A DNA stretch of 64,000 nt from Sphingobium sp. Cam5-1 (GCF_015693305.1 NZ_CP065138.1:806001-870000); one strand, 5' to 3'; positions 44,437 to 53,169 are shown, counted from the first letter of the stretch. The notes: generated by a model not told the origin, from the sequence alone. Numbers and translations: made by a program.

Positions 44437-45433
44437 TGGACTTGTAACGGTTTTGTGCCGGTCACTTGAGAGTTTAGAGCTCGATCAAGGAGACCGACGA
44501 GATGATGAAGCATAGCGAAGAGTTCAAGCAGGAGGCGGTGCGCATTGCGTTGACCAGCGGTTTGCGTCGGATTTGGGGGCCGGCAAGTCGACGCTGAACA
44601 AGTGGGTGTCGCAGTATCGGCCCAGTGATCTGGTTTCAGCGCCGCAGGCAGATCTGGCGCGCGAGAATGAACGGCTTCGCCTTGAGAACCGTGTGTTCCG
44701 GGAGGAGAGGGAAGTTCTAAAAAAGGCCACGCAGTTCTTCGCGTGCCAAAGGCCGTGAAGTTCGCCTTTGTGCATAGCTGGCGGCACCGCTGGCCTGTTG
44801 AACTGCTCTGCCCCGTCGCTTGTCAGTGAACGCGGCTATCGCTCCTGGCGCTCGCGACCGATCAGCCGCCGGGAACAGACAGACATGAAGGTTTTGGCCC
44901 ATATCCGCGAACAATACAGGCTGAGCCTTGGCAGCTACGGCCGCCCTCGCATGACGATGGAGTTGAAAGAAGTGGGGCTCGATGTTGGTGAGCGCCGGGT
45001 CGGGCGTCTGATGACCCGAAGGGCGGCGTAGCCAACAAGGACCCGGCGATCAGGGCATTGGATATGGCGGTGCGCCTGCGCCAGCCTCCGGAGGGCTGCT
45101 TTTTTTTCCATTCGGATCGGGGCAGCCAATATTGTTCTTACGACTATCAGAAAAAGCTGCAGGCCTATGGCCTGCGTCCATCGATGAGCGGCAAGGGTAA
45201 TTGTTACGACAACGCCTCTGTTGAGACGTTCTTCAAATCCCTGAAGGCGGAACTCATCTGGCGGCAAAGCTGGCCAACGCGGCGTCAGGCGGAAGCTGCC
45301 ATCTTCCAGTACATCAATGGTTTCTATAACACCCGTCGCCGCCATTCATACCTGGGCGGCATCAGCCCGCTCGCGTTCGAAGCCAAGGTGGCATAATGAG
45401 ATAGGTGACCGGCACAAAACCGTTACAAGTCCA
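44437..45433 (+). mobile_element. IS3-family element with internal deletions, perfect ends
   Basis: Bounded by 29-bp perfect inverted repeats (44437-44465, starting TGGACTTGTAACGGTTTTGT; 45405-45433, its reverse complement). 997 bp, shorter than the 1.2-1.5 kb of intact IS3 elements. orfA (from ATG about 44501-44504) is frameshifted near residue 20; the A6 slippery stretch (CTAAAAAAGG, near 44716) for programmed frameshifting remains. orfB is split by a deletion that removes the first DDE residues. No target duplication is visible: the left flank is JetD, the right flank is an IS5-family gene. Confidence 0.9.
44501..45396 (+). pseudogene. IS3-family transposase remnants (orfA/orfB)
   Basis: orfA fragments read MKHSEEFKQEAVRIALTSGL and then, in another frame, KSTLNKWVSQYRPSDLVSAPQADLARENERLRLENR (HTH and leucine-zipper parts). 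orfB fragments: SERGYRSWRSRPISRREQTDMKVLAHIREQYRLSLGSYGRPR up to about 45017, then a jump to KDPAIRALDMAVRLR and the C-terminal DDE(K) half HSDRGSQY...SVETFFKSLKAELI...QYINGFYNTRRRHSYLGGISPLAFE. The loss between the two halves removes the first catalytic Asp region, so it is inactive. Confidence 0.88.
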
Positions 45434-46020
45434 AGGGCCTTGCGGAACCAGTCGGCGTCATAGCCTCGATCGCCGAGCAGGGCTTTGGCACGGAGCAAAG
45501 CGTCGAGCATCAGGGCTGCTCCTTTGTAGTCGCTCATCTGGCCCTCGCTTGGCAGCATGACCAGTGGCCTGCCCTTGCCGTCGCACACGGCGTGGAGCTT
45601 CGAGTTCAGGCCGCCTTTGGTGCGTCCGATACGTCTGGGAACAGCCCCTTTTTTAACAGACTGGCAGCTGTCCGGTGCGCCTTCAGATGCGTCGCATCGA
45701 TCATCAACTGGTCTGGCTTGCCGCCTTGCGCCGAAAGGGCGGAGAAAATCCTGTGAACACACCGAGCCGGCTCCGCCGGATGAAACGATTATAGATCGTC
45801 TTGGGCGGACCATAGTCGGCGGGCGCATCGCGCCATCGCAAGCCGTTCCTGATGACGAAGATGATACCGCTGATGATCCGACGATCATCCACCCGTGGCA
45901 CGCCGTGAGAAAGAGGGAAATAGGGCTCGATCCGGCGCATCTGCGCCTCCGACAGCCAGATCAGATCACTCATGGCAACGTCTCCTCACGCAGCCATTGA
46001 ATCAATCAACCTTCTGCTCG
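45434..46020 (-). pseudogene. IS5-family transposase, N-terminal part, frameshifted and truncated
   Basis: Starts at ATG 45973: SDLIWLSEAQMRRIEPYFPLSHGVPRVDDRRIISGIIFVIRNGLRWRDAP, a typical IS5/IS1182-like N-terminus. A frameshift follows near RLGVF; the protein resumes in another frame as KKGAVPRRIGRTKGGLNSKLHAVCDGKGRPLVM...LLGDRGYDADWFRKAL and is cut by the IS3-family right end at 45433. The lost C-terminus corresponds to the part found at 49202-49300. The outer end of the element, about 46020, is not defined. Confidence 0.85.
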
Positions 46021-46203
46021 GCAAGAGATTTAATAGGCCGTGACCCTAGCTTCGCAACCCAAACCTAACCGAAACTCACGGCGACCTCCCGCGCTGCTAG
46101 CCGACCGCTACAGCGCCATTTGGAAAGCGCGCGTCCGGCCAGCAGTGCTACCGTCGGAACCTGCACCACTCCCGCGACGCGGCCCCAGCCGCTAATCTGG
46201 CCC
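46021..46203. other. Spacer between IS5 remnant and Rieske gene
   Basis: No supported gene. It contains a compositionally ordinary stretch that reads openly on the minus strand but overlaps the end of the Rieske gene and matches nothing known to me. Confidence 0.3.
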
Positions 46204-47613
46204 TCATTTAAGCCCCAGAGTAGTCGCGTAATATTCGTGGAAATGCGATATGCTGCTTTCAAGATGTCGGGCGAGGGTCAGAAAGGCCCGGCCGGGTGCG
46301 GCTGCTTGCGCGCCCTTCTGAATTTCCCCAATATTTTGCGTGTCCTGATCGAGAATATGGCCCAGGAAGCCGAGGGCAGCAACGGTAGTCCACGAATCCT
46401 CGGAGCTCAATTCGATCATTTCGGCGGCGGCAGGAGCAACCTGTCCCTCCATGACCGGCAACAGGATACGGATTTCCATGAAACTGCTGGCAGGATTCTT
46501 TCCATCGGGGAGGAAACGGTACGTGACCGGTACGCCCTCGCCCCACCACGGATGGAAGTTTGGATAGAGGAAGTAACGGCAGGCGTCGAGCAGGTAACTG
46601 TTGGGAGCATCATCACAGTCCAGACCAAAGTTTTCCTTCAGCAGCATGCGCTTGAAATCGGCCGCACGGCGACGCGAATCCCCGATCGTTCCGGCGTGCC
46701 CTTCGAGCGGTTGCTCAGGCAGGTCACTGCTTTTGAGAAACTGCTGAAGCGCGACCTCCGTACTGACGACACCATCGAACCAGCCGCTCGGTACGGCGAG
46801 CGGCGTCGTCAGCCGGTCAATGTGGACGTTGCCCTCTTCCCAGCAATCATAAAGCGTTGCCGTATCGCCGCTGAAGGGAAGCGCGTCCCAATGCGTCTCC
46901 ACCATGTGATAGGCTTCGAGAAACGCCTCCTGCACAATCTTCCAGTTGGCATCGAAACGCTTGCGCACAAACACCGCAGTATATCGTTTCTCCAGCGGAT
47001 GCTCGACGAAATGGGTTTTGAGCACGCCAAGATAATCGTCGAGCGGCGCGGCCTCTGGATCGGGGTTGATAAACACGTGCCCACCCCACCTTGCGGTCTG
47101 GACCTCGGGCAAGGCATAGGCCTTCTTGTCAACGAACGGGAAGCTCTCTTCGGATGGCAGCCAACGCATCGTTCCGTCGATATCCCATGTCCACGCATGG
47201 AAACGGCAGCGGATCGATTGACCACTTTCCTTGCCGTCGCAAAGCGAACGCGCCCGGTGGGGACAGCTATTGTAGAAAGCCTTGAATGCGTCTGGTCCCG
47301 TTCGCACGATCATGAAAGACAAGTTGGTGATATCATACCGAATGCGATCTCCGACGTTGGGAATGTCCTCTTCCCGGCAAGCGACCTGCCACTGCTTCTT
47401 CCAGAGATGCTCGATCTCCAGTTCGACATATTTCGGATCGAAATAGCGTGCGAGATCGACAGGTCCTGCCTTGGGAACATGGCATCCCCGTTCCTCCAAC
47501 TGCCATGGAGCCTTTCCGTCGGCCCTCAGGACATCGTCATAGTCGAGTTCGCCCTGCACCTTCCATCCGGTGCCTGGCCGACCGAAATTCTTTCCAAAGA
47601 AACCTTCCGTCAT
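46204..47613 (-). CDS. Rieske non-heme iron oxygenase alpha subunit (second gene)
   Basis: About 469-472 residues (starts at 47622 or 47613). The Rieske [2Fe-2S] ligands, numbered from the longer start, are C120, H122 (SCPHRAR) and C139, H142 (CRFHAWTWD). The mononuclear iron site is H239 and H244 (EAYHMVETHW), with the inter-domain acidic bridge as E236. Full SRPBCC catalytic domain. Acts on an aromatic or polycyclic substrate with an external ferredoxin/reductase, none of which is encoded nearby. It lies 40-48 bp behind the first Rieske gene in an operon flanked by IS5-family remnants. Confidence 0.9.
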   Translation of the reverse strand: MTEGFFGKNFGRPGTGWKVQGELDYDDVLRADGKAPWQLEERGCHVPKAGPVDLARYFDPKYVELEIEHLWKKQWQVACREEDIPNVGDRIRYDITNLSFMIVRTGPDAFKAFYNSCPHRARSLCDGKESGQSIRCRFHAWTWDIDGTMRWLPSEESFPFVDKKAYALPEVQTARWGGHVFINPDPEAAPLDDYLGVLKTHFVEHPLEKRYTAVFVRKRFDANWKIVQEAFLEAYHMVETHWDALPFSGDTATLYDCWEEGNVHIDRLTTPLAVPSGWFDGVVSTEVALQQFLKSSDLPEQPLEGHAGTIGDSRRRAADFKRMLLKENFGLDCDDAPNSYLLDACRYFLYPNFHPWWGEGVPVTYRFLPDGKNPASSFMEIRILLPVMEGQVAPAAAEMIELSSEDSWTTVAALGFLGHILDQDTQNIGEIQKGAQAAAPGRAFLTLARHLESSISHFHEYYATTLGLK

Positions 47614-47661
47614 CTTTCCCATCCCCTTGGCAAACTGCCAGGCTGGCCGGACGCTGCCGGT

Positions 47662-49008
47662 CTATTCGTGGACACCCATCAATTTGCCGCGCCCATCAGC
47701 TTGCCGCAGCACCTCTTCGGCTTCGATGAGTTCATCGATGCGGCGGTGATAATGCGCGATCCGCTTTTCCTGACCGGCAAGGTCCGCGCCCTTCCAGCCC
47801 AGAGAATGCATGCCTTTCTGCTGCGCTTCCATAATGCCGGCATCGTCGTCCAGAATGACGCCGACGCTGCCTTCTCCGAACTTGACGTATTTGCGCTCGA
47901 CATTTCCCAGTTCCTGTCCCTGGACGCCGCCCGATGCGGTCAGTTGGCGGGTAAAGAAGTCTTCCGCGCCGCTCGCGAAGAAGAAGCAGTCGAACTCCGC
48001 TTGCTCGGGATCAGCCGGATGTGGCCGCGCGCGCAGGAAAAGCATCCCGTCGGAAAAGCAGGTAAAGGTAACATTCGGGAAAACCGAATAAAGGAACGTG
48101 TCTGTCAGCTGGTCGTCGTCCATTCGATCATAATGTTTGTGCCCTCGCTTCGGCCCCAGCTTGCGCTTTTGCTGTTGGATGGCGGTACGGACGGCTAGCG
48201 GACTGTCCCTGTACTCTTCCGGATCCAGTTCCCAGGCCCGAAGATCCTTGATCAGGTAATCATCGACGACGAGCTTGCTGCCGGGCAGGTAACGGGACGG
48301 TTGGCTCCCCGGGGTGTGCAGAAGCGAGTGGCCATTGGCCAAATTTTCAATTCGCGCCTGACGATAGTCCGGCTCGTTCACATAGAGCCCTATCGGGTGG
48401 ACCGTCGGAATATGGTAAGTTTCGCGGAAATTGTCCTGCAGGATCTTCCAGTTGCAGGGCATATGGATGGTGATGGCCTGATAGGCGACCATGTCCTCGA
48501 ACGGATATCTCTCCAGAACGGAATAAAGCTCCCCAAGATATTCCTTCAACGGGATCGCGTCCTTGTCCATGTTGATCCACACGAAACTGGCAAAGGACTC
48601 GCAGCGTAGTTCGGCCAGACGGATTCGGCCACACGGGCTTCCTGACTGGAAATCTTCCGGGTCCTGAGCATCAATGCAGGTACCATCCAGCGACCATTTC
48701 CAACTGTGGTAATTGCATGTGAACGAGGGCATGGATCCTTCTGTGGACATGACCAGCTTGTTGCCACGATGCTGACAGATGTTGTGAAATGCCTTCACAC
48801 TGGAATCTTCCTGGCGCACGACCAGGACCGACTGCTGCCCAAATTCTTCGACGATGAAATCACCAGGTTCGGGGATCTGGTCTTCACGGCAGACTACGAG
48901 CCACGATCTAGCCCAAACAGCATTCCATTCCCGCCGGGCAAAATCGTGATCGAAGTAGCGCTCGCCCGTCAGCGGATGCTGGCCTTCGACTCTTGAGTGA
49001 ACATTCAT
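47662..49008 (-). CDS. Rieske non-heme iron oxygenase alpha subunit (first gene)
   Basis: 448 residues. Rieske ligands C78, H80 (ICQHRGNKL) and C98, H101 (CNYHSWKW); mononuclear iron ligands H199 and H204 (ETYHIPTVH), bridging residue E196. N-terminal FARREWNAVWARSWLVVCREDQIP is typical of aromatic-ring hydroxylases. Probably the first gene of a two-gene operon; a 12-bp perfect palindrome lies 135 bp upstream. The substrate is unknown, and no beta subunit, ferredoxin or reductase is adjacent. Confidence 0.92.
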   Translation of the reverse strand: MNVHSRVEGQHPLTGERYFDHDFARREWNAVWARSWLVVCREDQIPEPGDFIVEEFGQQSVLVVRQEDSSVKAFHNICQHRGNKLVMSTEGSMPSFTCNYHSWKWSLDGTCIDAQDPEDFQSGSPCGRIRLAELRCESFASFVWINMDKDAIPLKEYLGELYSVLERYPFEDMVAYQAITIHMPCNWKILQDNFRETYHIPTVHPIGLYVNEPDYRQARIENLANGHSLLHTPGSQPSRYLPGSKLVVDDYLIKDLRAWELDPEEYRDSPLAVRTAIQQQKRKLGPKRGHKHYDRMDDDQLTDTFLYSVFPNVTFTCFSDGMLFLRARPHPADPEQAEFDCFFFASGAEDFFTRQLTASGGVQGQELGNVERKYVKFGEGSVGVILDDDAGIMEAQQKGMHSLGWKGADLAGQEKRIAHYHRRIDELIEAEEVLRQADGRGKLMGVHE

Positions 49009-49142
49009 TCCATTCTCTCCCGCATGACGAGCAACCTTGCCGTCAGAGCCTCTGCATCAACACTCGAACCGGACTCTTCGCGCTCCGCGGCATTTTCAAT
49101 GCCGGTACGCCCGCTCATTCTGATGTCGGCATCCGATTTAAA

Positions 49143-49154
49143 TGACATATGTCA
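49143..49154. promoter_or_regulatory. TGACATATGTCA palindrome upstream of Rieske operon
   Basis: A perfect 12-bp palindrome in an AT-rich stretch (TTTAAATGACATATGTCACT), 135 bp before the first Rieske start. It is a plausible operator for a small dimeric regulator (GntR, MarR or IclR type); no regulator gene is nearby. Confidence 0.5.
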
Positions 49155-49201
49155 CTTTACGGAGCCCGACACTTTGACCTGAATCAAATTAAGATCAGGA
49201 C

Positions 49202-49300
49202 TCATTGATTGAGCCAGAAGATGACGGTTGCAGCGATGCAGATGGCTGACATGAAGGTGTGAGCGCAGCGGTCGTAGCGGGTATTGAACCGCGCCGGGTT
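49202..49300 (-). pseudogene. IS5-family transposase, C-terminal remnant
   Basis: Minus strand reads RFNTRYDRCAHTFMSAICIAATVIFWLNQ and stop, the C-terminus of the same IS5-family transposase type whose N-terminal part is at 45434-46020. The rest is missing, replaced at its upstream side by the second IS3-family remnant. Same orientation as the other copy. Confidence 0.82.
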
Positions 49301-49319
49301 TGCCGGAGGCATAGGGTTG

Positions 49320-49917
49320 TGGGTCACGCTGCCATATCGATGTTGTCCGCGGCAGCATAATACTGATCCTCGGCTTCGGCAGGCGGGATGTTGCCGATCG
49401 GCTCCAGCAGTCGGCGGTGGTTGAACCAGTCGATCCATTCAAGGGTCGGGTATTCCACCGCTTCGAAGGACCGCCAGGGTCCACGGCGATGGATCACCTC
49501 CGCCTTGTAGAGGCCATTGATTGTTTCGGCCAAAGCGTTGTCGTAGCTATCGCCTACGCTGCCAACCTAAGGTTCGATTCCAGCCTCCGCGAGGCGCTTA
49601 GTGTATTTGATGGACACGTATTGCGACCCACGGTCGCTGTGATGAATGAGGCCGCCCCGATGGGTCGGCCGTCGATCGTGAAGCGCCTGTTCTAAGGCAT
49701 CAAGGACGAAGCTTGCATGGGCCGTCCTGCCGGCCCGCCAGCCAACGATCCGCCGAGCATAGGTATCGATGACGAAGGCGGCATAGACGAACCCCATCCA
49801 GGTCGCGACGTAGGTGAAGTCCGACACCCACAGTATATTCGGCGCGGGCGCGGAAAACTGGCGGTTGACGTGATCAAGCGGGCATGGCGCCGCCTTGTCG
49901 CTGATCGTGGTGCGCAC
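49320..49917 (-). pseudogene. IS3-family orfB remnant with amber stop
   Basis: Minus strand reads RTTISDKAAPCPLDHVNRQFSAPAPNILWVSDFTYVATWMGFVYAAFVIDTYARRIVGW ... HHSDRGSQYVSIKYTKRLAEAGIEP, then TAG at about 49566-49568, then in the same frame VGSVGDSYDNALAETINGLYKAEVIHRRGPWRS...EWIDWFNHRRLLEPIGNIPPAEAE to the natural end at 49324. The DDE catalytic core is present apart from the in-frame TAG, which replaces a Ser codon. The N-terminal orfB part and orfA are absent. A different subgroup from the element at 44437. Confidence 0.88.
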
Positions 49918-50254
49918 TCCCGCGCGATGGTGTTCATTGTCAACGGGCGTGGCAAGCCATTCACGCGCAAGGGGTTCGGCAACAAGTTCCGAGACTGGTG
50001 CGATGAGGCTGGCCTGTCAGAGTGCAGCGCGCACGGTCTGCGGAAGGCTGCTGCGCGCCGCTTCGCAGAGCCTGGATGCACCAACCAGCAGATCAAAATC
50101 GTGGACCGGCCACACAACCGATAGTGAGGTCGCGCGATACACGGCGGCAGCCGATCAGCGCACGCTTTCGGACGAGGCCGGAGAGATGTTGATGGCTAAC
50201 TTTCGCAAAAGGTTAGCGAACGCGAGCGATAACCTATTGGAAAAGGACGCATAA
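49915..50254 (+). pseudogene. Tyrosine recombinase (integrase) C-terminal remnant
   Basis: Plus strand reads RAMVFIVNGRGKPFTRKGFGNKFRDWCDEAGLSECSAHGLRKAAARRFAEPGCTNQQIK, then after a one-base frameshift WTGHTTDSEVARYTAAADQRTLSDEAGEMLMANFRKRLANASDNLLEKDA. The H-x2-R box (HGLRK) and the nucleophile Tyr segment (SEVARYT) are both visible but in different frames. The N-terminal part is lost at the IS3-family boundary. The stop is 11 bp from the 3' end of tRNA-Arg, the normal position of an island integrase next to its tRNA attachment site. Confidence 0.85.
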
Positions 50255-50264
50255 ATGCAGAGGT

Positions 50265-50341
50265 TGGCGCACCCAAGAGGATTCGAACCTCTGGCCTTTG
50301 CCTTCGGAGGGCAACGCTCTATCCAGCTGAGCTATGGGTGC
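50265..50341 (-). tRNA. tRNA-Arg (anticodon CCG)
   Basis: Minus strand GCACCCA pairs with TGGGTGC, then G and encoded CCA. The anticodon stem TTGCC/GGCAA encloses CTCCGAA, giving CCG. T-arm AGAGGTTCGAATCCTCT. 77 nt. Its 3' end borders an integrase remnant, so it is a likely integration target; no second copy of the 3' segment (attachment duplicate) was found elsewhere in the window. Confidence 0.97.
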
Positions 50342-50414
50342 GTGTCGCTTGGTGCGAAGCGCCGCTTAGCAAAGCGCAACTGCCGACGCCAGCACCAAAA
50401 TCGCGACGCGCCGA

Positions 50415-50801
50415 CTATTTGATCTTCTTCATGGGCTGGAACTTGCCGAGCCCGCAACTGGCACCGCGCATCAGATCAGGCGAATTATACAGAACCGTGA
50501 TGATATCGACGGAGCATAGCTGCGACAGGCTTGTCTTGTACATGAAACGCTTTTCGAAACCCAGGCTTGGGCAACTGTTAGGCAGTGTGTTCCGGTACAC
50601 CTTATTGCCGTTCAGAATGAAATCGATCGTCCGATCATCACGAACATCGGTCTGGCGGATCGAATTTATCTGGATGCAATCAACAGGCTTGCCAGCTGCG
50701 ACCAGATTGTCCGGCCGCGTCTTGGCCGTGGCCGGGGCAATCAGGGACATGAGCGCCACGGCGACACCCAGACGAAGCGCCGGGGAAACAGGGACGAACA
50801 T
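50415..50801 (-). CDS. Small exported protein, DUF6491-like
   Basis: 128 residues with a signal peptide ([16 protein letters not shown], cleavage near residue 26). The mature part has four cysteines, C42, C77, C96 and C116, likely two disulfides, in a pattern [22 protein letters not shown]...NSCPSL...QLCSVD...[10 protein letters not shown] that fits the DUF6491 periplasmic family. Function unknown. Confidence 0.75.
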   Translation of the reverse strand: MFVPVSPALRLGVAVALMSLIAPATAKTRPDNLVAAGKPVDCIQINSIRQTDVRDDRTIDFILNGNKVYRNTLPNSCPSLGFEKRFMYKTSLSQLCSVDIITVLYNSPDLMRGASCGLGKFQPMKKIK

Positions 50802-50904
50802 GATTGTCTCTCCTTATTGTCGTCACGGGTAACACGTCGTCGAACGACGCGTTCCGTCTTTGCCCTAGCACAGCTTGACTGAACCGCATGATAATGGCGG
50901 GCGT

Positions 50905-51564
50905 TCAGCTGATCGGCGTGGCTCCTTTGGGAGCGGGGGTCTTCGGCTTGTATCGGCAGAGGTCAGCGACGATGCAGCGCCAGCATTCCGGCCGACGCGC
51001 CTTGCACACATAGCGGCCATGAAGGATAAGCCAGTGGTGCGCATCGCGCCGGAACGGGCCGGGTACGCGCTTCTCCAGTTTCTGTTCGACCGCAAGCGGC
51101 GTCTTGCCGGGCGCGAGGCCAGTGCGATTGCCGACGCGGAAGATATGGGTATCGACGGCGAAAGTCTCATGCCCGAAGGCTGTGTTCATCACTACATTTG
51201 CCGTTTTTCTGCCCACCCCCGGCAGCGTCGTGAGTATGTCACGATCCTGCGGGACTTCGCCGCCAAAATCGCGCACCAATATTTCGGACAGGGCAATGAC
51301 ATTCTTCGCCTTGGCATTGAACAGGCCGATCGTCTTGATGTGCTGCTTCAAGCCCTCTTCGCCAAGCTCCACCATCTCGGCGGGCGTTTCCACCTGCTTG
51401 AAAAGCGCGCGCGTGGCCTTGTTGACGCCGACGTCGGTCGCCTGTGCGGACAGCACGACCGCGACCAGAAGCTGATAGTCGTTGCCATATTCCAGCTCCG
51501 TTCGCGGCGCCGGATTGGCCTCCGCGAGACGGCTGAAGAAGTCGAAGATCTGCGCCTTGTTCAT
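50905..51564 (-). CDS. nth: Endonuclease III
   Basis: DNA glycosylase/AP lyase for oxidised pyrimidines. 219 residues from the ATG at 51564 (an upstream TTG at 51582 would overlap dapB). The helix-hairpin-helix LPGVGRKTANVV holds the catalytic Lys, VDTHIFRVGNR the catalytic Asp, and the [4Fe-4S] cysteines are in C-KARRPE-C-WR-C-IVADL-C. Downstream of dapB by 7 bp. Confidence 0.96.
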   Translation of the reverse strand: MNKAQIFDFFSRLAEANPAPRTELEYGNDYQLLVAVVLSAQATDVGVNKATRALFKQVETPAEMVELGEEGLKQHIKTIGLFNAKAKNVIALSEILVRDFGGEVPQDRDILTTLPGVGRKTANVVMNTAFGHETFAVDTHIFRVGNRTGLAPGKTPLAVEQKLEKRVPGPFRRDAHHWLILHGRYVCKARRPECWRCIVADLCRYKPKTPAPKGATPIS

Positions 51565-51571
51565 CGCAGGA

Positions 51572-52336
51572 TCAAAGGCCAAGCACTGCCTTCATGTCAT
51601 AACGCCCAGCAGGCTGGCCGATCAGCCAGGCCGCGCCCTTCACGGCGCCGCGTGCGAAGATGACGCGGCTCTCCGCGCGATGGCTGAGTTCAATGCGCTC
51701 GCCATCGGTGGCGAAGATCACCTGATGGTCACCCGCAACCGACCCGCCCCGCAGTGCCGCAAACCCGATCGCGCCCTGCGCTCGCGCGCCGGTAATGCCG
51801 TCGCGGCCCCTTTCGCTCTTGCTGGAAAGCTCGATGGCTCGGCCACGTGCCGCTGCCTCACCCAGCAGAAGCGCGGTGCCCGACGGCGCATCAACCTTAT
51901 GCCGATGATGCATCTCGACGATTTCGATATCCCAATCATCCCCGAGCCGGGCGGCAGCCTGCTCGACCAAGGCCGATAAGAGGTTTACGCCCAGGGAGGT
52001 GTTGCCCGTCTGGAGCACGGGGATCAACCGGGCGGCCTCATCGATCAGATTGTGATGAACCTGCTCCAGTCCGGTGGTGCCGATGAGGATCGGCTTCCTG
52101 GCCGCAACGCACGCATCAAGATGGGAGGAAAGCGCAGCCGGAACCGAAAAGTCGATCAGAACGTCACTCAGTTCGGCCAGTGCGAGCGGATCGGACGTGA
52201 TCGCGAGTCCCGGCAGAAGCTCTCCACTGCCTTCGCGATCGGTACCACCACTGATGTTCAGCCCTGCTTCGATCGCGACCTGGGCGATCGTGCGTCCCAT
52301 TCGGCCCGCTGCTCCAAAAAGTCCGATCTTCGTCAT
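51572..52336 (-). CDS. dapB: 4-Hydroxy-tetrahydrodipicolinate reductase
   Basis: Lysine/diaminopimelate biosynthesis, 254 residues. NAD(P)-binding GAAGRMGRTIAQVA; GTTG motif; active-site EMHHRHKVDAPSGTALLLGEA with His and Lys. First of a dapB-nth operon; cobB is divergent. Confidence 0.96.
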   Translation of the reverse strand: MTKIGLFGAAGRMGRTIAQVAIEAGLNISGGTDREGSGELLPGLAITSDPLALAELSDVLIDFSVPAALSSHLDACVAARKPILIGTTGLEQVHHNLIDEAARLIPVLQTGNTSLGVNLLSALVEQAAARLGDDWDIEIVEMHHRHKVDAPSGTALLLGEAAARGRAIELSSKSERGRDGITGARAQGAIGFAALRGGSVAGDHQVIFATDGERIELSHRAESRVIFARGAVKGAAWLIGQPAGRYDMKAVLGL

Positions 52337-52440
52337 GATGGTGCTTGTCCCCGGAAATCCGCCCGTCCGATGCCAGAATGACCCAGCCTTGTCATCTGGA
52401 AGATGTAGCTTTTGGATTGAGCAGCAGACATGATGACAAG

Positions 52441-53139
52441 ATGGACGACATCTTCAACATCGTCATTCTGACTGGGGCCGGAATTTCCGCCGAAAGCGGC
52501 CTCGCGACATTTCGAGGGCCTGATGGCCTGTGGGAAGGCCATCATGTGGAAGATGTCTGCACGCCAGAGGCGCTGGAGCGCAATGCCGCACTTGTGCATC
52601 GCTTCTATGATGAACGGCGCGCGAAGCTGCATGAAGTGGAGGCCAATGCGGCGCATCAGGCTTTGGCAGCGTTGGACGCGCAATGGCCAGGCGAGCTGCT
52701 CATCGTCACGCAGAATGTCGATGATCTTCACGAAAGGGCGGGTGCTTGTCGCCTGATACACATGCACGGCGAACTTCGATCGGCCTTCTGCGCGGCTTGT
52801 GGCAAGGCGGGGCCCTGGTTTGATTCCTTGCCTCCGGGCGCGCCGTGCGGAGCGTGCCGCAGTGCGAGCTTGCGTCCGGACATCCTGTTCTTCGGTGAAA
52901 TGCCGTACCAGACGGATGTTATCGATGCGGCGCTCCGCCGGGCCGACCTATTCGTGTCGATCGGCACCTCCGGCGCGGTCTATCCGGCCGCAGGTTTTGT
53001 CCAGACGGCCCGGCATGCAGGCGCCCGAACGTTGGAGTTGAATCTGGAGCCCTCGGCGGGCAGATTCTATTTCGAGGAAACTCGCATCGGTCTCGCCAGC
53101 GATCTCGTGCCTGATCTGGTACGGGAATTACTGGCCTAG
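52441..53139 (+). CDS. cobB: Sir2-family NAD-dependent protein deacylase
   Basis: 232 residues from ATG 52441 (a longer start at 52345 adds residues with no family match). TGAGISAESGLATFRGPDGLW, QNVDDLHERAG, HMHGEL with the catalytic His, zinc cysteines CAACGKAG and CGACRSAS, and IGTSGAVYPAAGF are all present. Class III (SIRT5-like) desuccinylase/deacetylase. Confidence 0.95.
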   Translation: MDDIFNIVILTGAGISAESGLATFRGPDGLWEGHHVEDVCTPEALERNAALVHRFYDERRAKLHEVEANAAHQALAALDAQWPGELLIVTQNVDDLHERAGACRLIHMHGELRSAFCAACGKAGPWFDSLPPGAPCGACRSASLRPDILFFGEMPYQTDVIDAALRRADLFVSIGTSGAVYPAAGFVQTARHAGARTLELNLEPSAGRFYFEETRIGLASDLVPDLVRELLA

Positions 53140-53169
53140 ATTCCGCCAGTGATGCCTCGGCACCACTCA

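Noticed and set aside
46065..46262. 65-codon minus-strand frame downstream of the Rieske genes, looking like a transporter start
   Set aside because: It overlaps the Rieske C-terminus in another frame; the hydrophobic run is short and there is no ribosome-binding site.
46120..48198. A 692-codon open frame on the plus strand opposite the Rieske genes
   Set aside because: It is antisense to two genes with intact iron-ligand motifs; it has no recognisable domain and arises from GC-rich codon structure.
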